64,000 nt of DNA from Rhodalgimonas zhirmunskyi (GTDB taxonomy: Bacteria; Pseudomonadota; Alphaproteobacteria; Rhodobacterales; Rhodobacteraceae): NCBI GenBank assembly GCA_030848925.1, contig JANFFA010000005.1, forward strand, positions 233,632 through 297,631. Direction: 5' to 3'. Below the pieces are notes generated by a model. That model was given only the letters and a program-made list of their open reading frames with translations. It did no database searches and was not told the DNA's origin. A program made the position numbers and the translations under genes. Position 1 is the first letter of the stretch; each line of letters begins with the position of its first letter. Positions 17,177 to 25,561 of the stretch are shown here, in pieces.

Positions 17177-18578
17177 GGCGACGCGCCCCGCGCGCGCCGG
17201 ATTACCGATGTGGCGGTCGACCCCGATGCGACAGGCGGTGTTGCTGGTGATCGCCGTGGCGGTGGTGATGGCGGCGACGCTAGGTGGTGCTTTCCTGAAG
17301 ATGCGGGCCGATCTGCGTGCGGATATTGCGCATGCGGTGCGCCTTGAGATGGCGGGATTGGACATCGCGGCGACGCCCGGCGCGCTGGCCACGCTGGTGG
17401 CGGCGCGGGCGCGGGCGAGCGATCCGCGCGAGACGGTGTTTGCCTTTCTGGGAAGCGGCGGGCAGCGGGCGGGCAACGCGCGGGCGGTGCTGGGCGAGAC
17501 GGATGTGACGCTGCACCCGCTTTCGGCCAGCCAGCCCTTGGGCGAGGCTGGCTACCTGCATGAAATCCGGCGGCTGTCGGGTGGGGTGCTGGTGGTGGCC
17601 AAGAGCCTTGCCCCGGTGGAGCGGTTGCGCGACGTGTTCCTGACCTTGCTGGCGTTTTCGATGGTGCCGACGGTTTTGTTCTCGCTCGGGATCGGGGCGT
17701 GGCTGGCGCGGCGGGGCGCGCGGCGGGTGGCGCGGATCGAAGAGGCGCTGGCACGGATGGGGGCGGGGGACCTTTCGGCGCGGGTGGCCGTAGTGGGGGA
17801 TGATGATCTGGCGCGCGTGGGGCGCGGCGTGAACCGGATGGCGCAAAAGCAGGAGGCGGCGACCGAGGCGCTGAAGCAGGTGTCGTCCGATATTGCGCAT
17901 GATTTGCGCACGCCGTTGCAGCGGATCGGGGTGATGCTGGAAGACCTGGCGGTGCAATTGCCCGAGGGCGGCGCGGCGGCGGTGCTGGCCGATCAGGCGC
18001 GGGGCGAGGCGGCGCGGGCAGTGGATGTGTTCCGCGCGCTGTTGCAGATCGCGCAGATCGAAGCGGGCAGTCCAGCCACGCGGTTTGGCCCGGTGGACCT
18101 GTGCGAGGTGGCGGCGCGCATGGCCGAGCTATACGAGCCGAGCGCTGAGGACATGGGCGCGACCTTGCGCTTTGACAGGCCCGGCGCGCCGGTGCTGGTG
18201 CAAGGCGATGAGGGGTTGTTGGGGCAGGCTTTGGCCAACCTGATCGAGAACGCGCTGCGCCATGCCGGACCGGCGGCGCAGGTGCGCGTGAGCGTGGCGC
18301 AGGGGCCGGAGGGGGCGGTGCTTTCGGTCAGTGACAACGGCCCGGGCATCCCAGAGGGCGAGCGCGACAAGGTGTTGCGCCGGCTTTACCGGCTGGAGCG
18401 CAGTCGCACGACGCCGGGCAACGGGCTTGGCCTGAGCCTTGTGCAGGCGGTGGCGCAGGTGCACGGCGCGCGGCTGTTGCTGGAAAACGCGGGCGGCGAC
18501 GGCGGGCAGGATGCGCCCGGGCTTGCCGTGTCGATCCGGTTCGCGCCCGGTGAGGGCGGCGGGGGCCTGCCTGCTTAA
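17169..18578 (+). CDS. Sensor histidine kinase
   Basis: A 469-residue membrane kinase. TM1 is near residues 22-44 and a periplasmic sensor region of about 110 residues follows. TM2 is near 156-180, followed by HAMP (RRVARIEEALARMGAGDL). The HisKA dimerisation domain carries phospho-acceptor H244 (SSDIAHDLRTPLQR), and the HATPase domain carries N and G boxes (NLIENALRHA, DNGPGIPEG) and GNGLGLSLVQ. It should phosphorylate the regulator encoded directly upstream. Its TAA stop shares TTAA with the kdsA stop on the opposite strand. Confidence 0.92.
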   Translation: MIEATRPARAGLPMWRSTPMRQAVLLVIAVAVVMAATLGGAFLKMRADLRADIAHAVRLEMAGLDIAATPGALATLVAARARASDPRETVFAFLGSGGQRAGNARAVLGETDVTLHPLSASQPLGEAGYLHEIRRLSGGVLVVAKSLAPVERLRDVFLTLLAFSMVPTVLFSLGIGAWLARRGARRVARIEEALARMGAGDLSARVAVVGDDDLARVGRGVNRMAQKQEAATEALKQVSSDIAHDLRTPLQRIGVMLEDLAVQLPEGGAAAVLADQARGEAARAVDVFRALLQIAQIEAGSPATRFGPVDLCEVAARMAELYEPSAEDMGATLRFDRPGAPVLVQGDEGLLGQALANLIENALRHAGPAAQVRVSVAQGPEGAVLSVSDNGPGIPEGERDKVLRRLYRLERSRTTPGNGLGLSLVQAVAQVHGARLLLENAGGDGGQDAPGLAVSIRFAPGEGGGGLPA

Positions 18579-19411
18579 CCTTCCTCGGCCATCGCGGATT
18601 TGGTCAGCGCGTCGAGCGCGGCCAGCCGGGCGATGAGCGGGGCCATTTCGGTGATCGGGATCATGTTGGGGCCATCCGAAGGGGCACTGTCGGGGTCTTC
18701 GTGGCTTTCGATGAAGAGGCCCGAGACCCCCACCGCGACAGCCGCGCGGGCCAGAACCGGCGCGAATTCGCGCTGACCGCCCGATGTGGCGCCTTGTCCA
18801 CCGGGTTGCTGGACCGAATGGGTGGCGTCGAACACCACCGGGTAGCCGGTGCGCGCCATGATCGGCAGGCCGCGGAAGTCGGAAACCAGCGTGTTGTAGC
18901 CGAAAGAGGTGCCGCGATCGCAGAGCATCAGCCGGGTGTTGCCGGTCGAGGCGATCTTGGAGGCGACGTTTTCCATATCCCACGGGGCGAGGAACTGACC
19001 CTTCTTGACGTTGATCGCCGCGCCGGTTTCGCCCGCGGCCAGCAGCAGATCGGTCTGGCGGCAGAGGAAGGCGGGGATTTGCAGCACGTCCACCGCCGCG
19101 GCGGCGGGGGCGCAGTGATCGGGCAGGTGCACGTCGGTCAGCGTGGGCACGCCGAATTCGGTGCCGATCTTGGAGAGGATCGAAAGCCCTTCTTCGATGC
19201 CGAGGCCGCGGGTGGAGCCCAGCGAAGAGCGGTTGGCCTTGTCATAGCTGGCTTTGAAGATCAGCGGGGTCTGGGTCGCGGCGCAGGCTTCGAGCAGTTT
19301 CTCGGCCATCATGCGCGAATGATCGAGGCTTTCCAGTTGGCAGGGGCCGGCGATGAGGAAGAAAGGCGTGGTGCCGCCGACGGTGATCGGGCCGATGTCG
19401 AAGGTTTTCAT
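18575..19411 (-). CDS. kdsA: 3-deoxy-D-manno-octulosonate 8-phosphate synthase
   Basis: A 278-residue KdsA that condenses phosphoenolpyruvate with arabinose 5-phosphate to KDO-8-phosphate for lipopolysaccharide. The motifs NVKKGQFLAPWDM, GTSFGYNTLVSDFRG and DATHSVQQPGG are characteristic. C24 in LIAGPCQLES marks the metal-dependent class II type, whereas E. coli has Asn there. The start at 19411 is chosen because GAGG lies six bases upstream (inside the alternative ATG at 19423, which itself lacks a site). It is the last gene of kpsF-kdsB-kdsA, separated from kdsB by 144 bases. Confidence 0.96.
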   Translation of the reverse strand: MKTFDIGPITVGGTTPFFLIAGPCQLESLDHSRMMAEKLLEACAATQTPLIFKASYDKANRSSLGSTRGLGIEEGLSILSKIGTEFGVPTLTDVHLPDHCAPAAAAVDVLQIPAFLCRQTDLLLAAGETGAAINVKKGQFLAPWDMENVASKIASTGNTRLMLCDRGTSFGYNTLVSDFRGLPIMARTGYPVVFDATHSVQQPGGQGATSGGQREFAPVLARAAVAVGVSGLFIESHEDPDSAPSDGPNMIPITEMAPLIARLAALDALTKSAMAEEG

Positions 19412-19478
19412 GTTGGGCCTCATGGTTGGGCGGTGGTGCATGGGGTGGGGGCAGGAGTGGGGGCCAGCCCCCAAGGTG

Positions 19479-19530
19479 TAAAACGCTTCGCGTTTTATCA
19501 CCAGCCCGGGATATTTTTGGTCAGATGAAG
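19479..19530. repeat. TAAAACGC hairpin plus recurrent element, copy 3
   Basis: A short palindrome TAAAACGC-TTC-GCGTTTTA (19479-19497) is followed directly by CCCGGGATATTTTTGGTCAG and ATGAAG (19505-19530). The latter matches the elements at 127 and 4672. The combination sits between kdsB and kdsA. I recall this pairing as a common intergenic cassette in Rhodobacterales, but its role is unknown to me. Confidence 0.5.
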
Positions 19531-19555
19531 CCGGGGGTGGCGTGTTGTTTCGGGG

Positions 19556-20350
19556 TCAGGTCATGGATTTCAGGACGCGTTCGATGCGCGGGACGTCTTC
19601 GGGGTTGTTGAGCTCCCAGAAGACGCGACCGCGGCCTTCGACCTCGACGCAGAGGACGGGGACGTCATGTTCGAGGAAGCGCAGTTGTTCGAGGCCTTCG
19701 AGCCCTTCGAGGCGGCCTTGGGGCCATGTCACGTAGCGGGCGAGCGCCTTTGGGCGATAGGCATAGAGGCCGACGTGGTGGTAGACCGCGCCGTAGTCGG
19801 TGGCGGCCTTGGCCGGGTCGATGTAGGGGATGACTTCCTTGGAGAAGTAGAGCGCCTTGTGGGCGGTATCGAACACCGCGGTGGTGCCGCCGACGCGACC
19901 GGCGAGGCGGTCCTCGCGGAAATGGGCGTAGGTTTCGGCGTCACAGCGCAGGACCGGCGTGGCCATCTGCGCATCGGGGCGCGCGGCCATGGCTTCGATC
20001 AGGTCTTCGACGAACCACGCGGGCGTGAGCGGGCTATCGCCCTGAAGGTTGACCACGAGATCGGGTTTGAGATCGGCGCGCGCGATCGCATCGGCGCAGC
20101 GGGCGGTGCCGTTGTCGCAGTCTTCGGAGGTCATGATGACCTTGGCGCCGAAACCTTCGGCGGCGGCGCGGATGCGCGCGTCATCGGTGGCGACATAGAC
20201 GGCGGAGACGCCGTTGACGGCCGAGGCGGCCTCCCAACTGCGCTGGATCAGGCTTTTGCGGGTGCCGCTTGCGTCTTCGAGTTCGACCAGCGGTTTGCCG
20301 GGATAGCGCGTGGAGGCGTAGCGGGCGGGGATAATGATGACGGTGTCCAT
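19556..20350 (-). CDS. kdsB: 3-deoxy-manno-octulosonate cytidylyltransferase (CMP-KDO synthetase)
   Basis: A 264-residue nucleotidyltransferase that activates KDO with CTP. The N-terminal IIIPARYASTRYPGKPL is the family hallmark. The central VVNLQGDSPL corresponds to the QGDEP motif, with Ser in place of Glu. The C-terminal ELNNPEDVPRIERV also fits. The ATG at 20350 overlaps the stop of kpsF (ATGA), which fixes the start. The longer frame begins with TTG inside kpsF. A repeated GLEGLEGLEQ stretch lies near the C-terminus. The QGDEP variation leaves a small chance of a related sugar acid as substrate. Confidence 0.9.
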   Translation of the reverse strand: MDTVIIIPARYASTRYPGKPLVELEDASGTRKSLIQRSWEAASAVNGVSAVYVATDDARIRAAAEGFGAKVIMTSEDCDNGTARCADAIARADLKPDLVVNLQGDSPLTPAWFVEDLIEAMAARPDAQMATPVLRCDAETYAHFREDRLAGRVGGTTAVFDTAHKALYFSKEVIPYIDPAKAATDYGAVYHHVGLYAYRPKALARYVTWPQGRLEGLEGLEQLRFLEHDVPVLCVEVEGRGRVFWELNNPEDVPRIERVLKSMT

Positions 20351-21315
20351 CAGGCGACTCCTGCTCTGAGACAATCGTGAACCCTGAGGATGCCGACCGG
20401 CGCGCCGCCATCGTCGATCACGACGATGGCGCCGATCATCGACTGGTTCATCAGCGACAGGGCCTTGGCGGCGAGGGTGCCGGGGGTCACGGTTCTGGGG
20501 GTTTTGGTGGCGATGTCGCCGGCCTTGATCTCCATGATGCCCGAAGCGTTGCGGCGGATGTCGCCGTCGGAGATGACGCCCGCGAGTTTGCCGTCCTTAT
20601 CAACGACGCAGGCGAGGCCGAAGCCCTTGGCGCTCATCTGCATGAGGGTTTCGGTCATGTCGGCATCGGGGGCGACCAGCGCCAGCGCTTCGGGGCCGTG
20701 CATGACCTGATGCACGTAGAGAAGCTGTGCGCCGAGCTTGCCGCCGGGGTGGAAGGTCTTGAATTCCTCGGCCACGAAGGCGCGTTGGTCCATCAGGGCC
20801 ACCGCGAGCGCATCGCCGAGCGCGAGGGTCATGGTGGTCGAGGTGGTGGGGGCGAGGCCCATCGGGCAGGCCTCGGCCTCGTCCGGGAGGGTGAGGCGGT
20901 AATCGGCGGCCTGCATCAGGGAACTGGCCGGGCGCGAGGAGATCCCGGCAAGCGGAATGGAAAAGCGCCGGGTGTAGGAGATCAGGTCGGCGAGTTCGCG
21001 GGTTTCGCCGGAGTTCGAGATCAGGATGCAGAGATCGGCCTTGGTCACCATGCCGAGATCGCCGTGGCTGGCCTCGGCGGGGTGGACGAAGAACGAGGGC
21101 GTGCCGGTGGAGGCCAGCGTCGAGGCGATCTTGCGCGCGATATGGCCGGATTTGCCGATGCCCGAGAGGATGACGCGCCCTTGCAGGGCGAGGATCGCAG
21201 AGACCAGCGGCGCGAAATCGGCGGGCAATTCGCGTGCCAGCCGGGCGAGGGCCGCGCTTTCCGCCCTGAGCAGGCGATCTGCGCTGGCGGTGATGTCTTT
21301 TTCTGTCTCGGCCAT
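20350..21315 (-). CDS. kpsF: Arabinose-5-phosphate isomerase (KpsF/KdsD)
   Basis: A 321-residue protein with a SIS sugar isomerase domain (SGIGKSGHIARKIASTLAS, residues about 50-68; FVHPAEASHGDLG) and two C-terminal CBS domains. It converts ribulose 5-phosphate to arabinose 5-phosphate, the substrate of KdsA. Together with kdsB and kdsA downstream it forms a KDO pathway operon. The start is taken at the ATG 21315. An ATG at 21330 is also possible, neither having a strong ribosome site. Hydrophilic CBS domains and lack of a signal place it in the cytoplasm. Confidence 0.93.
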   Translation of the reverse strand: MAETEKDITASADRLLRAESAALARLARELPADFAPLVSAILALQGRVILSGIGKSGHIARKIASTLASTGTPSFFVHPAEASHGDLGMVTKADLCILISNSGETRELADLISYTRRFSIPLAGISSRPASSLMQAADYRLTLPDEAEACPMGLAPTTSTTMTLALGDALAVALMDQRAFVAEEFKTFHPGGKLGAQLLYVHQVMHGPEALALVAPDADMTETLMQMSAKGFGLACVVDKDGKLAGVISDGDIRRNASGIMEIKAGDIATKTPRTVTPGTLAAKALSLMNQSMIGAIVVIDDGGAPVGILRVHDCLRAGVA

Positions 21316-21424
21316 GATCAAAGCACCCATCAACGTTTCTGGAAAGGGTTCTAGAGGAGCCGGGCGGAGAACGGAACGGCTGTTTTGCGCCGCGTTTCGT
21401 GTCTTTGTGCGGGGGCGGCCGGGC

Positions 21425-24400
21425 TTAGTAGTCTTTCTCGTAATAGATGCCGAGGCTGGTGTCGCCGTTGTTGTCGGCCGAGCCCTTGAGCGTGATATGC
21501 GGGGTCACGTCGAGGTTGAGGTTGATCTCGGAGGTGCCGTCGCTGTCGACGACCACGTCGGAATAGATGTTTTTTGACAGGTACTTGCCCGCGCGCACGG
21601 CGGTGCCGCCATCGTCGGTCTGGGTCACGTCGAGATCGTCGAGGCCGAAGCCCTTGCGCAGTTTGGCCATGATGCCTTCGCCGCCGCGCCCGGCGAGCGT
21701 GGCCACGGCATTCGCCAGTTCAAGCGCCTGAAGCGCGCTGATCTGGCTGACGCCGCGCCCGAAGATCAAGAGCGAGATGACCTCGTCCTGGGGCAGTTCG
21801 GGGGTGGAGCTGAAGGTGACCTCGGGCGAGGAGGGACGGCCCGAAACGGTGATCGTGACGGTGGCGCTTTCGGTTTCGGTGGTGGCGACGAGGTAAAGTT
21901 CGGGATCGAAGCTGCCGGTGAGGGTGACGCGGCCATCGGACAGTTCAAACCGCTGGCTGAGGATGTCGAGGCGGCCGCGCACCAGTTCGAACGCGCCAGA
22001 CGGGATGATGTTGTCCGAGGTGCCGGTCAGGCGCAACTCGCCCCCCAGTTCGGCATCAAGTCCGCGCCCGCGGATGAAGATGCGCGAGGGGGCTGTGATC
22101 ACCAGATCGACAGGGTAGGCGGGGCCGGAGGGGGCGGTTTCCTCGGCTGCGCTGGCGCTGCCGCCCGAGGGCGAGAGATCGGCGCGGTTCAGCGTTGTCA
22201 GCACGCGCTGGGGGGGGCGGATATGGGCGATGTCGGGGATCGCTTCGAGCGCGCTGACGCCCGAGGAGGGCACGCGGATTTCGGTGGGGCCGAGGGCGAG
22301 GCGGCCCGAGATCCGCGCGCCGCCCGATAGCGGGCCGGTGAGGGTGACTGCGCCGCTGACCGAGGTGTCGTAAAGCGCGGCGTCGCGCAGGCCGAAGCGA
22401 TCGACGGTGATGGTGATGTCGGCTTGGTTTGGGGGGGCCAGGTCGACCTGTCCGCCAACCGCGAGGTAGCCGCCGTTGGACGCGCGCGCCGTGAGGTCGA
22501 GCGAGCCGCGCCCGCCGGAAACGGTGATCGCCCCGGCGAGATTTTCGATGGCGATTTGCAGCGTCGGGTCGATGATGCGGGCGTTGGCGAGCGTGATCTG
22601 ACCCGAGAGCGACCCGGGCGCGAGCGGGCCGGAGAGCCGCAGGTCGATATTGGCGCTGCCGTTGATGCGGCGCGGCGCGATGTAGACATTGGCCAGACCC
22701 AGCGGCGCAGTGCCGGTGATGGCCATGTCGGCGCGGCCCTGCCCCGAAATCGCGCCATTGGCGCGCAGGTTGGTGCCGCCGGGGCCGGTGGCCGCAAGGT
22801 CGAGGCCATAGCCGGTGTCGGACAGGGTGATCGTGCCGCCGCCTTCGACGGGGCCCGAGAAATCGCTGGCCAGAAGGCCGATGTCGCGCAGCTTGGCGGT
22901 GACGTCGATGCGGTTTTCGCTGCCCTGCGCCGTAAGCGTGGCGTTGGGATTGGCCAGTGCCAGCTTGTCGATCATGATCAGCCCGCCATCGCGGTGCACC
23001 GATAGGTCGAGATCGGTCTGCCCGGTGAGGATGGTATCGAGCGTGGGCAGGCCGAGCGAAAGGTTCTGCGTGCGCATGGTGCCGTCAAGTTTGAACCTGT
23101 CGCCCGGAAGGGTCAGCGCGCCAGAGGCGTTGAGTCGGAGGCTGCCGCCGAGGTTTTGACCGGTGAGGGTCGAGAATCGGCCAAGCGGGCCACTGTCGAG
23201 ATCAAGCGTGAAGGTGGTTTCGCCAGTGTCCGGGGTGAGGCTGAGATCGCCGGAAAGCGCGGCCTCGCCCGAGCCGAGTTGCAGGTTGCTGAGATCGAGC
23301 GCACCGCCGGGGGCATAGGCGAAATCGGTGGTGGCGCGCAGGCCGGGGGCGAGGGCGCGCACGAAACGGGCGTCTTCGCCCGAAACGCCCGAGGCGGCGG
23401 CGGTGAGCCGGCCCTTGATCGACTCGAGCCCGGCGGCGGCGGTTTGCGCCAGCGTGCCGTCACCTGCGAGGCTGAAGCTTTCGAGCGAAACGTAGGGCGT
23501 GGTGATGTCCTTGAAGCTGCTATCGAGGCGCCATTGGTTGCCGTCCGTCTGGCTGAAGCGGGCGGTGAGGGTGCCAGATTGGAAGCCGACGTCTTGACCT
23601 TCGGCCAGCGGCAGGGCGACGGGCTTGCCCTGATTGTCGATCTGGGCGGTGAGGGTGGCGCCGTCGAGGGTCTGCCCCTTGAGCAGGACGCGGCCCGAGG
23701 CGGAGGCCTTGCCCTCTGCGCCGGGCAGAAGGGCGGCGAGGCTGCGCAATTCGGCGGTGTAGTCGATTGCGCCGCTGGTGCTGCTGAGTGTGCCCGAGGC
23801 GGCGAGCGCGGCGGCGGGCGTCTGGGCCGAGGCGCGGCGCAGGATGATGCCCCTGTCATCGCGGCTGGCCGAAAGTGCAACGCGGCCTTCGCCCGCCAAG
23901 AGGCCATCGACCGGCGCGATGCCAAGGGCGAGATCGCGGCTTTGGCCCGCGATATCGACATCGAACGCGCCCGAGAGCACCGCGAGGTAGCCCTTGGCCG
24001 TGACATCCGCCGCGCCCGAAAGCGAGAGGCCCGAAAGGGCGGCGAAGCGCGACAGATCCTGTGCCGAAAGCGCGAGGTCAAACTCGGTTTTAAGCTGGCT
24101 TTCGAAATCGTTCACCGTGGTGGTGCCGGTCAGGCCATAATCGTCGCCGGTCAGGTCGATCCCGGTGATCTTGAACGGATCGCCATCTTGCCACAGCGCG
24201 TTGAGTTTGCCCGAGAGGCGCGCGCCGACGGCCTGTGACAGGGCGGGATCGGTGAAGCGCAGGCCTTCGAGCCCGGCTTGAAGCGCGGCGGTGATCTGAC
24301 CAAGCGCGCCTTCTTCGCCGCGGGTGATCGTGCCTTCGCCTGACAGGCGCAGCGCGCCCGCCTGACCGCCCGGTGTCTGATAGCCGAGCACCGCGGCGCT

Positions 24401-25561
24401 GCCGGTCCAGCCATCGCTTTTGGCCGCGTCATAGGAAAGGGCGAGCACGGCGCGGCGGATCTTGGTATGGCCGCCGGGCGAGGGCAGGGTGACGGTTTTG
24501 CCCTCGGCATCGGCGATCTTGGCCGTCAGATCGAAGGCCTGCGGCCAGCCATCCGGCGCGAGGGTAAAGCTGCCCCCGGCGGTGAGGTCGGCGGTGTCGA
24601 GCGAGAAGGTGTCGAGCACGATGTCGCCCTCGGACGTCTGGCGGCCGAAGGCGGTGAACTGCATCCGGGTGCCGAAGAAATCGCGCATTTCGGGGGCAAA
24701 GAGCGGGGTCATATCGCCGCCAAGATCGACGGCGAGGGACCATTCGGGCGGCTGGGCGTCGTCGGAGGACAGACGGACGGTGCCTGTGATGCGCTCTTGC
24801 CCGTCGCTTTCAAGCCGGGTGCGGGCGGTGAAATCCGAGACCGGGCCTTCGCCCTTGACGGTGAGGGTCACAGCCGGCGCGCCGGGGATGCCGAGCGCCG
24901 TAGCGGCGATGCCGCCGGCCCCTTCGGCCATGGAGAGATCAATCGCCGCTTCGCCAGTATCGGGCGCGTAGCGGGCGGCGAGGTCGATCTTGCCGTCCTT
25001 GCCATCGATCCGGGTGGTTTCGAGCGCCACGTCGAGGCCACCGCCATCGAGGCTGGCCTTGCCGTTGACCTGCATCACGACCGGCTGGCCCAGCACGGTT
25101 TCGCCCAGTTCGACGCGGTCGATCGCCAGCTTGCCGATCTGGACCGAGACGGGCAGTTCGGGGATGGTGAAGGGCGTGGCCTCGGGGGTGGGCAGGCTTG
25201 GGTCGGCGACGGGCGGACGGAAAACGGTGACCTTCCCGGCGGAAAGCTCGTTGATTTCAAGCCGGGCGGAGAACAGCGCCGAGCGGCTCCAGTCAAAGAT
25301 CACGTCGTCGATTTCAAGCCAGATGCCTTCGCTGTCGGCGATGGTGAGTTTCGCCATGGTTGCGCGCGAGGACAGCGCGCCTTCGAAGCCGGTGATATCG
25401 ATGTTGCGGCCCGCGCCGGAAAGCGAATCCTGCAACAGGCGCGTGAGGTAGGATTTGTCGTCTTCGCCTTCTTTCTGGCCATCCTGCGCGAAGGTGGGCA
25501 GGCCCGCGGCAAAGGCGGTGACGCTTAGCAGGACGAACAGGAAGGCGCGCAGAAACTTCAT
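21425..25561 (-). CDS. tamB: Translocation and assembly module subunit TamB
   Basis: A 1378-residue envelope protein. The N-terminal signal/anchor (FLRAFLFVLLSVTAFAAGL) is followed by a very long region of repeated beta-strand segments, the AsmA/TamB-like bridge. The C-terminal TamB (DUF490) domain includes FSSTPELPQDEVISLLIFGRG. It spans the periplasm and works with TamA in outer-membrane protein insertion and phospholipid transport. Its ATG overlaps the tamA stop by the ATGA arrangement. Its length and order match the family. Confidence 0.94.
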   Translation of the reverse strand: MKFLRAFLFVLLSVTAFAAGLPTFAQDGQKEGEDDKSYLTRLLQDSLSGAGRNIDITGFEGALSSRATMAKLTIADSEGIWLEIDDVIFDWSRSALFSARLEINELSAGKVTVFRPPVADPSLPTPEATPFTIPELPVSVQIGKLAIDRVELGETVLGQPVVMQVNGKASLDGGGLDVALETTRIDGKDGKIDLAARYAPDTGEAAIDLSMAEGAGGIAATALGIPGAPAVTLTVKGEGPVSDFTARTRLESDGQERITGTVRLSSDDAQPPEWSLAVDLGGDMTPLFAPEMRDFFGTRMQFTAFGRQTSEGDIVLDTFSLDTADLTAGGSFTLAPDGWPQAFDLTAKIADAEGKTVTLPSPGGHTKIRRAVLALSYDAAKSDGWTGSAAVLGYQTPGGQAGALRLSGEGTITRGEEGALGQITAALQAGLEGLRFTDPALSQAVGARLSGKLNALWQDGDPFKITGIDLTGDDYGLTGTTTVNDFESQLKTEFDLALSAQDLSRFAALSGLSLSGAADVTAKGYLAVLSGAFDVDIAGQSRDLALGIAPVDGLLAGEGRVALSASRDDRGIILRRASAQTPAAALAASGTLSSTSGAIDYTAELRSLAALLPGAEGKASASGRVLLKGQTLDGATLTAQIDNQGKPVALPLAEGQDVGFQSGTLTARFSQTDGNQWRLDSSFKDITTPYVSLESFSLAGDGTLAQTAAAGLESIKGRLTAAASGVSGEDARFVRALAPGLRATTDFAYAPGGALDLSNLQLGSGEAALSGDLSLTPDTGETTFTLDLDSGPLGRFSTLTGQNLGGSLRLNASGALTLPGDRFKLDGTMRTQNLSLGLPTLDTILTGQTDLDLSVHRDGGLIMIDKLALANPNATLTAQGSENRIDVTAKLRDIGLLASDFSGPVEGGGTITLSDTGYGLDLAATGPGGTNLRANGAISGQGRADMAITGTAPLGLANVYIAPRRINGSANIDLRLSGPLAPGSLSGQITLANARIIDPTLQIAIENLAGAITVSGGRGSLDLTARASNGGYLAVGGQVDLAPPNQADITITVDRFGLRDAALYDTSVSGAVTLTGPLSGGARISGRLALGPTEIRVPSSGVSALEAIPDIAHIRPPQRVLTTLNRADLSPSGGSASAAEETAPSGPAYPVDLVITAPSRIFIRGRGLDAELGGELRLTGTSDNIIPSGAFELVRGRLDILSQRFELSDGRVTLTGSFDPELYLVATTETESATVTITVSGRPSSPEVTFSSTPELPQDEVISLLIFGRGVSQISALQALELANAVATLAGRGGEGIMAKLRKGFGLDDLDVTQTDDGGTAVRAGKYLSKNIYSDVVVDSDGTSEINLNLDVTPHITLKGSADNNGDTSLGIYYEKDY

